Source: Flavobacterium sp.
GTDB lineage: Bacteria > Bacteroidota > Bacteroidia > Flavobacteriales > Flavobacteriaceae
Reading direction: 5' to 3'
Length of the DNA: 11,296 bases
NCBI GenBank assembly: GCA_012032075.1
Contig: JAAURU010000072.1
Span: 1 to 11,296 of the forward strand
Made by a program: the position numbers and the translations under genes. The notes beneath the pieces are model-generated. The model saw only the letters and a program-made list of their open reading frames with translations. It did not search any database and had not been told where the DNA came from. Shown piece by piece: positions 9,133-11,296 of the stretch. Each line of letters begins with the position of its first letter. Positions within the stretch are counted from its first letter, which is position 1.

Positions 9133-9164
9133 ACTTCTAACTTCTAACTTCTAACTTCTAACTT
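9133..9164 (+). repeat. Tandem heptamer ACTTCTA, four copies plus a partial fifth
   Basis: Perfect copies of ACTTCTA start at 9133, 9140, 9147 and 9154, followed by the partial copy ACTT at 9161-9164. The array fills half of the purM-guaA gap and ends 5 bp before the guaA ATG, so it would form much of any guaA leader. There is no dyad symmetry, and it is too short and spacer-free for a CRISPR. Confidence 0.9.
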
Positions 9165-9169
9165 AAAAA

Positions 9170-10701
9170 ATGCAACACAACGTATTAATTTTAGATTTCG
9201 GTTCGCAATACACACAGTTAATTGCTCGTAGAGTAAGAGAATTGAATATTTTTTGTGAAATCTTTCCATTTGATAAAATTCCTGAGGATTTATCATCTTA
9301 TAAAGCAGTAATTCTTGGTGGAAGTCCTTTTTCAGTTCGTTCAAAAGAAACACTACATCCAGATTTATCCCAAATTAGAGGAAAAATGCCATTATTAGCA
9401 GTCTGTTATGGAGCACAATATTTAGCTCATTTTTATGGTGGAGAAGTAGCTGCTTCTAATACAAGAGAATATGGAAGAGCTAATCTTTCATTTATTAAAG
9501 AAAATGAGGTCTTTTTAGAGGGTGTTAGTCCAAGCAGTCAAGTTTGGATGTCACATTCCGATTCCATTAAGCAATTGCCAACTAATGGTGTTAAGATTGC
9601 CAGTACTAAAGATGTTGAAAATGCAGCCTATAAAATAGAAGGAGAAATTACTTATGCACTTCAATTTCACCCAGAAGTCTATCATTCTACAGATGGCAAA
9701 AAATATTAGAGAATTTTTTAGTAAAAATTGCACAAGTACCTCAATCATTTACTCCTAATGCATTCGTAGAGGAAATTGTAGCCGAAATGAAAGAGAAAAT
9801 AGGGAATGATAAAGTAGTTTTAGGTTTGTCGGGTGGAGTTGATTCAACCGTTGCAGCTGTTTTATTGAATAAAGCCATTGGTAAAAACTTATATTGTATT
9901 TTCGTAAATAACGGTTTACTTCGTAAAAATGAATTTCAAAGTGTTTTAGACCAATACAAAGGAATGGGATTAAATGTAAAAGGAGTTGATGCTTCAAAAC
10001 GTTTTTATGATGCATTAGCTGGTTTAGATGATCCTGAAGCAAAGCGAAAAGCGATTGGAAATGCTTTTATTGAAGTATTTGATGATGAAGCACATCAATT
10101 GACTGATGTGAAATTCTTAGGACAAGGAACAATTTATCCAGATGTAATTGAATCTGTTTCTGCAACAGGAGGTCCATCTGCAACTATAAAATCACATCAT
10201 AATGTAGGTGGTTTACCTGATTTTATGAAGCTTAAAATTGTTGAACCGCTAAGAATGCTATTTAAAGATGAAGTGCGTAGAGTAGGAGCAACACTAGGAA
10301 TTGATCCTGAATTATTAGGTCGTCATCCTTTTCCTGGACCAGGTTTAGCCATTCGTATTCTAGGAGATATTACTCTAGAAAAAGTAGCAATTTTACAAGA
10401 AGTTGATGCTATTTTTATTAATGGTTTAAAAGAGCATGGTTTGTATGATAAAGTTTGGCAAGCAGGTGCTATTTTATTACCTGTAAATAGTGTTGGTGTT
10501 ATGGGCGATGAACGAACTTATGAAAAAGTAGTTGCATTACGCGCTGTAGAATCTACTGATGGAATGACAGCTGATTGGGTACATTTACCTTATGAATTCT
10601 TAATGAAAACATCAAACGAGATTATTAATAAGGTAAAAGGTGTTAATAGAGTAGTTTATGATATTAGTTCTAAACCACCAGCAACTATAGAATGGGAATA
10701 G
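9170..10701 (+). CDS. guaA: GMP synthase, glutamine-hydrolysing (one frame break)
   Basis: Converts XMP to GMP using ATP and ammonia taken from glutamine. The N-terminal class I amidotransferase domain (about 1-195) shows ILDFGSQYTQLIARR, GGSPFSV, the nucleophile Cys79 in LLAVCYGAQ, and the His167/Glu169 pair in QFHPEV. The frame then breaks at A6, 9698-9703; one more A gives DGKKILENFLVKIAQVP and joins the rest. The synthase domain has the ATP-pyrophosphatase P-loop SGGVDS at 221-226 in restored numbering, then GQGTIYPDVIES, KSHHNVGGLP, GRHPFPGPGLAIR, and the end KPPATIEWE. The restored length is 510 residues, normal for two-domain GuaA. The ATG at 9170 comes right after a heptamer array. 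The gene follows purM and may be cotranscribed with it; only a weak -7-like TAAGTTTC (9121-9128) lies between. Confidence 0.96.
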
Positions 10702-10736
10702 TTTTAGACTATTTTAGATAATTTTAACAAAAAAGC

Positions 10737-10766
10737 TTTGAAAAGTCATTACAATAAATAACTTTG
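10737..10766 (+). promoter_or_regulatory. Promoter of the LysM protein gene, overlapping the guaA terminator
   Basis: TTTG at 10737-10740 and TAACTTTG at 10759-10766 are 18 bases apart, an exact fit to TTTG-N17-23-TAnnTTTG. The predicted start near 10772 lies inside the right arm of the terminator stem, leaving a leader of about 30 nt before ATG 10802. Confidence 0.6.
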
Positions 10767-10777
10767 TAATGACTTTT
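10741..10777. terminator. Strong hairpin terminator after guaA, possibly bidirectional
   Basis: AAAAGTCATTACAA at 10741-10754 and TTGTAATGACTTTT at 10764-10777 form a perfect 14-bp stem around a 9-nt loop. The arms start with A4 and end with T4, so it can end transcripts from either side. It lies 39 bp after the guaA stop and overlaps the promoter of the next gene. Confidence 0.8.
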
Positions 10778-10801
10778 AAATTTAAACAAACAAACTTTTC
10801 A

Positions 10802-11296
10802 ATGAGATACATTTTAATTTTATTAGCATGCACTAATCTACTTTTTGCCCAAGAAATTAAAACAAACACTTACACTGTTCAACCAAAAGAAACGTTATAC
10901 GCTATTTCAAAAAAATTTAATGTTTCAATTGACGATATTAAAAAAGCCAATTTAGATATTGTTGATACAAATATAAGTACAGGTCAAGTTATTATTATAC
11001 CAAGTAAATCTACAAACATAAAAAGAATTCAAATTCTAAAGATAGAATATCACATTTAGTGCAGTCACAGGAAACTTTGTATGGAATTGCAAGAAAATAT
11101 AATGTAGCTGTTTCCGATTTGGAATTAGAAAATAAAGAACTACTAAAAGATGGTTTGAGAACAGGGCAACAAATCATAATTCCAAATAAGAAAAAAACGA
11201 TTGATGGTAAACCAAGAATAATTAATGAACAAACTACTTTTCATAAGATTAAAGCTGGTGAAACAAAATATTCGATTTCAAAATTATATAAGATTT
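10802..11296 (+). CDS. Secreted LysM-repeat protein, partial (one frame break)
   Basis: The start is ATG 10802 (MRYILILLACTNLLFAQ, a signal peptide with cleavage near FAQ). An in-frame ATG at 10769 is rejected because it lies in the terminator stem and before the likely transcript start. LysM 1 runs from TYTVQPKETLYAISKKFNV to TGQVIIIPSK. The frame breaks at A5, 11020-11024; one more A gives NIKKNSNSKDRISHLVQSQE and leads into LysM 2 (ETLYGIARKYNVAVSDLE to TGQQIIIPNK). LysM 3 starts HKIKAGETKYSISKLYK and is cut by the window end. LysM domains bind N-acetylglucosamine in peptidoglycan, so this is an exported wall-binding protein. In related flavobacteria I recall a gene after guaA with LysM repeats followed by a periplasmic ligand-binding-like domain; that part is not visible here. 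Confidence 0.85.

Noticed and set aside
9133..9164. CRISPR or attachment site at the heptamer array
   Set aside because: The repeats are contiguous with no spacers, there are no cas genes or integrase nearby, and no flanking duplicated target.
3766..10701. GSIII, purM and guaA as pseudogenes in a decaying genome
   Set aside because: Each has only a single-base change in an A run, catalytic motifs are intact on both sides, and restored lengths are normal. Nearly every long gene is hit regardless of importance, which fits sequence error better than decay.
10769..10801. Upstream ATG as the start of the LysM protein
   Set aside because: It lies in the terminator stem and before or at the predicted transcript start, and it would put a charged stretch ahead of a good signal peptide that begins at 10802.
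1..11296. Mobile element or defence island
   Set aside because: I found no transposase, integrase, nuclease, toxin pair or terminal repeats, and base composition looks even across the window.

Overview
The window looks like a chromosomal segment of a member of the Flavobacteriaceae (phylum Bacteroidota), close to Flavobacterium. The evidence is the very low GC content, a type III glutamine synthetase, the Bacteroidota form of PurM, a repeat-rich surface protein carrying the start of a gliding-motility-type (CHU_C / type IX secretion type B) C-terminal domain, and promoters of the Bacteroidota form TTTG-N18-TAnnTTTG. All genes read like ordinary resident genes. I see no phage, transposon, CRISPR array, tRNA or rRNA.

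Layout. Positions 1-3520 (minus strand) hold most of a very large secreted adhesin-like protein: a signal peptide, three diverged Ig-like modules, seven tandem modules of about 106 residues, another Ig-like module and the beginning of the sorting domain, which runs off the left edge. A 245-bp AT-rich divergent region separates it from a plus-strand block. That block contains glutamine synthetase III (3766-5957), a GNAT acetyltransferase 17 bp behind it and a clear terminator; then a two-domain OmpA-like protein and a small lipoprotein 9 bp behind it; then the purine genes purM and guaA with a tandem heptamer repeat between them; then a strong hairpin that overlaps the promoter of a LysM-repeat protein cut by the right edge.

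The dominant oddity is that six of the eight genes are broken by single-base frame changes, nine in all, nearly all in A or T runs. In every case adding or removing one base restores a full-length, family-typical protein (GSIII 729 aa, PurM 392 aa, GuaA 510 aa). This includes core purine and nitrogen genes. I read this as uncorrected homopolymer error in the sequence, not gene decay, and I annotate the genes as whole units. The five leftmost sites all have one base too many and the four rightmost all have one too few.

Functionally the window mixes housekeeping metabolism (ammonia assimilation, AIR synthesis, GMP synthesis) with cell-envelope proteins (adhesin, OmpA-like, lipoprotein, LysM). 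I found no convincing new multi-gene system. The items most worth a second look are the frameshift pattern, the seven-module adhesin, the altered peptidoglycan-binding motif in the OmpA-like protein, the heptamer repeat before guaA, and the shared terminator/promoter after guaA.
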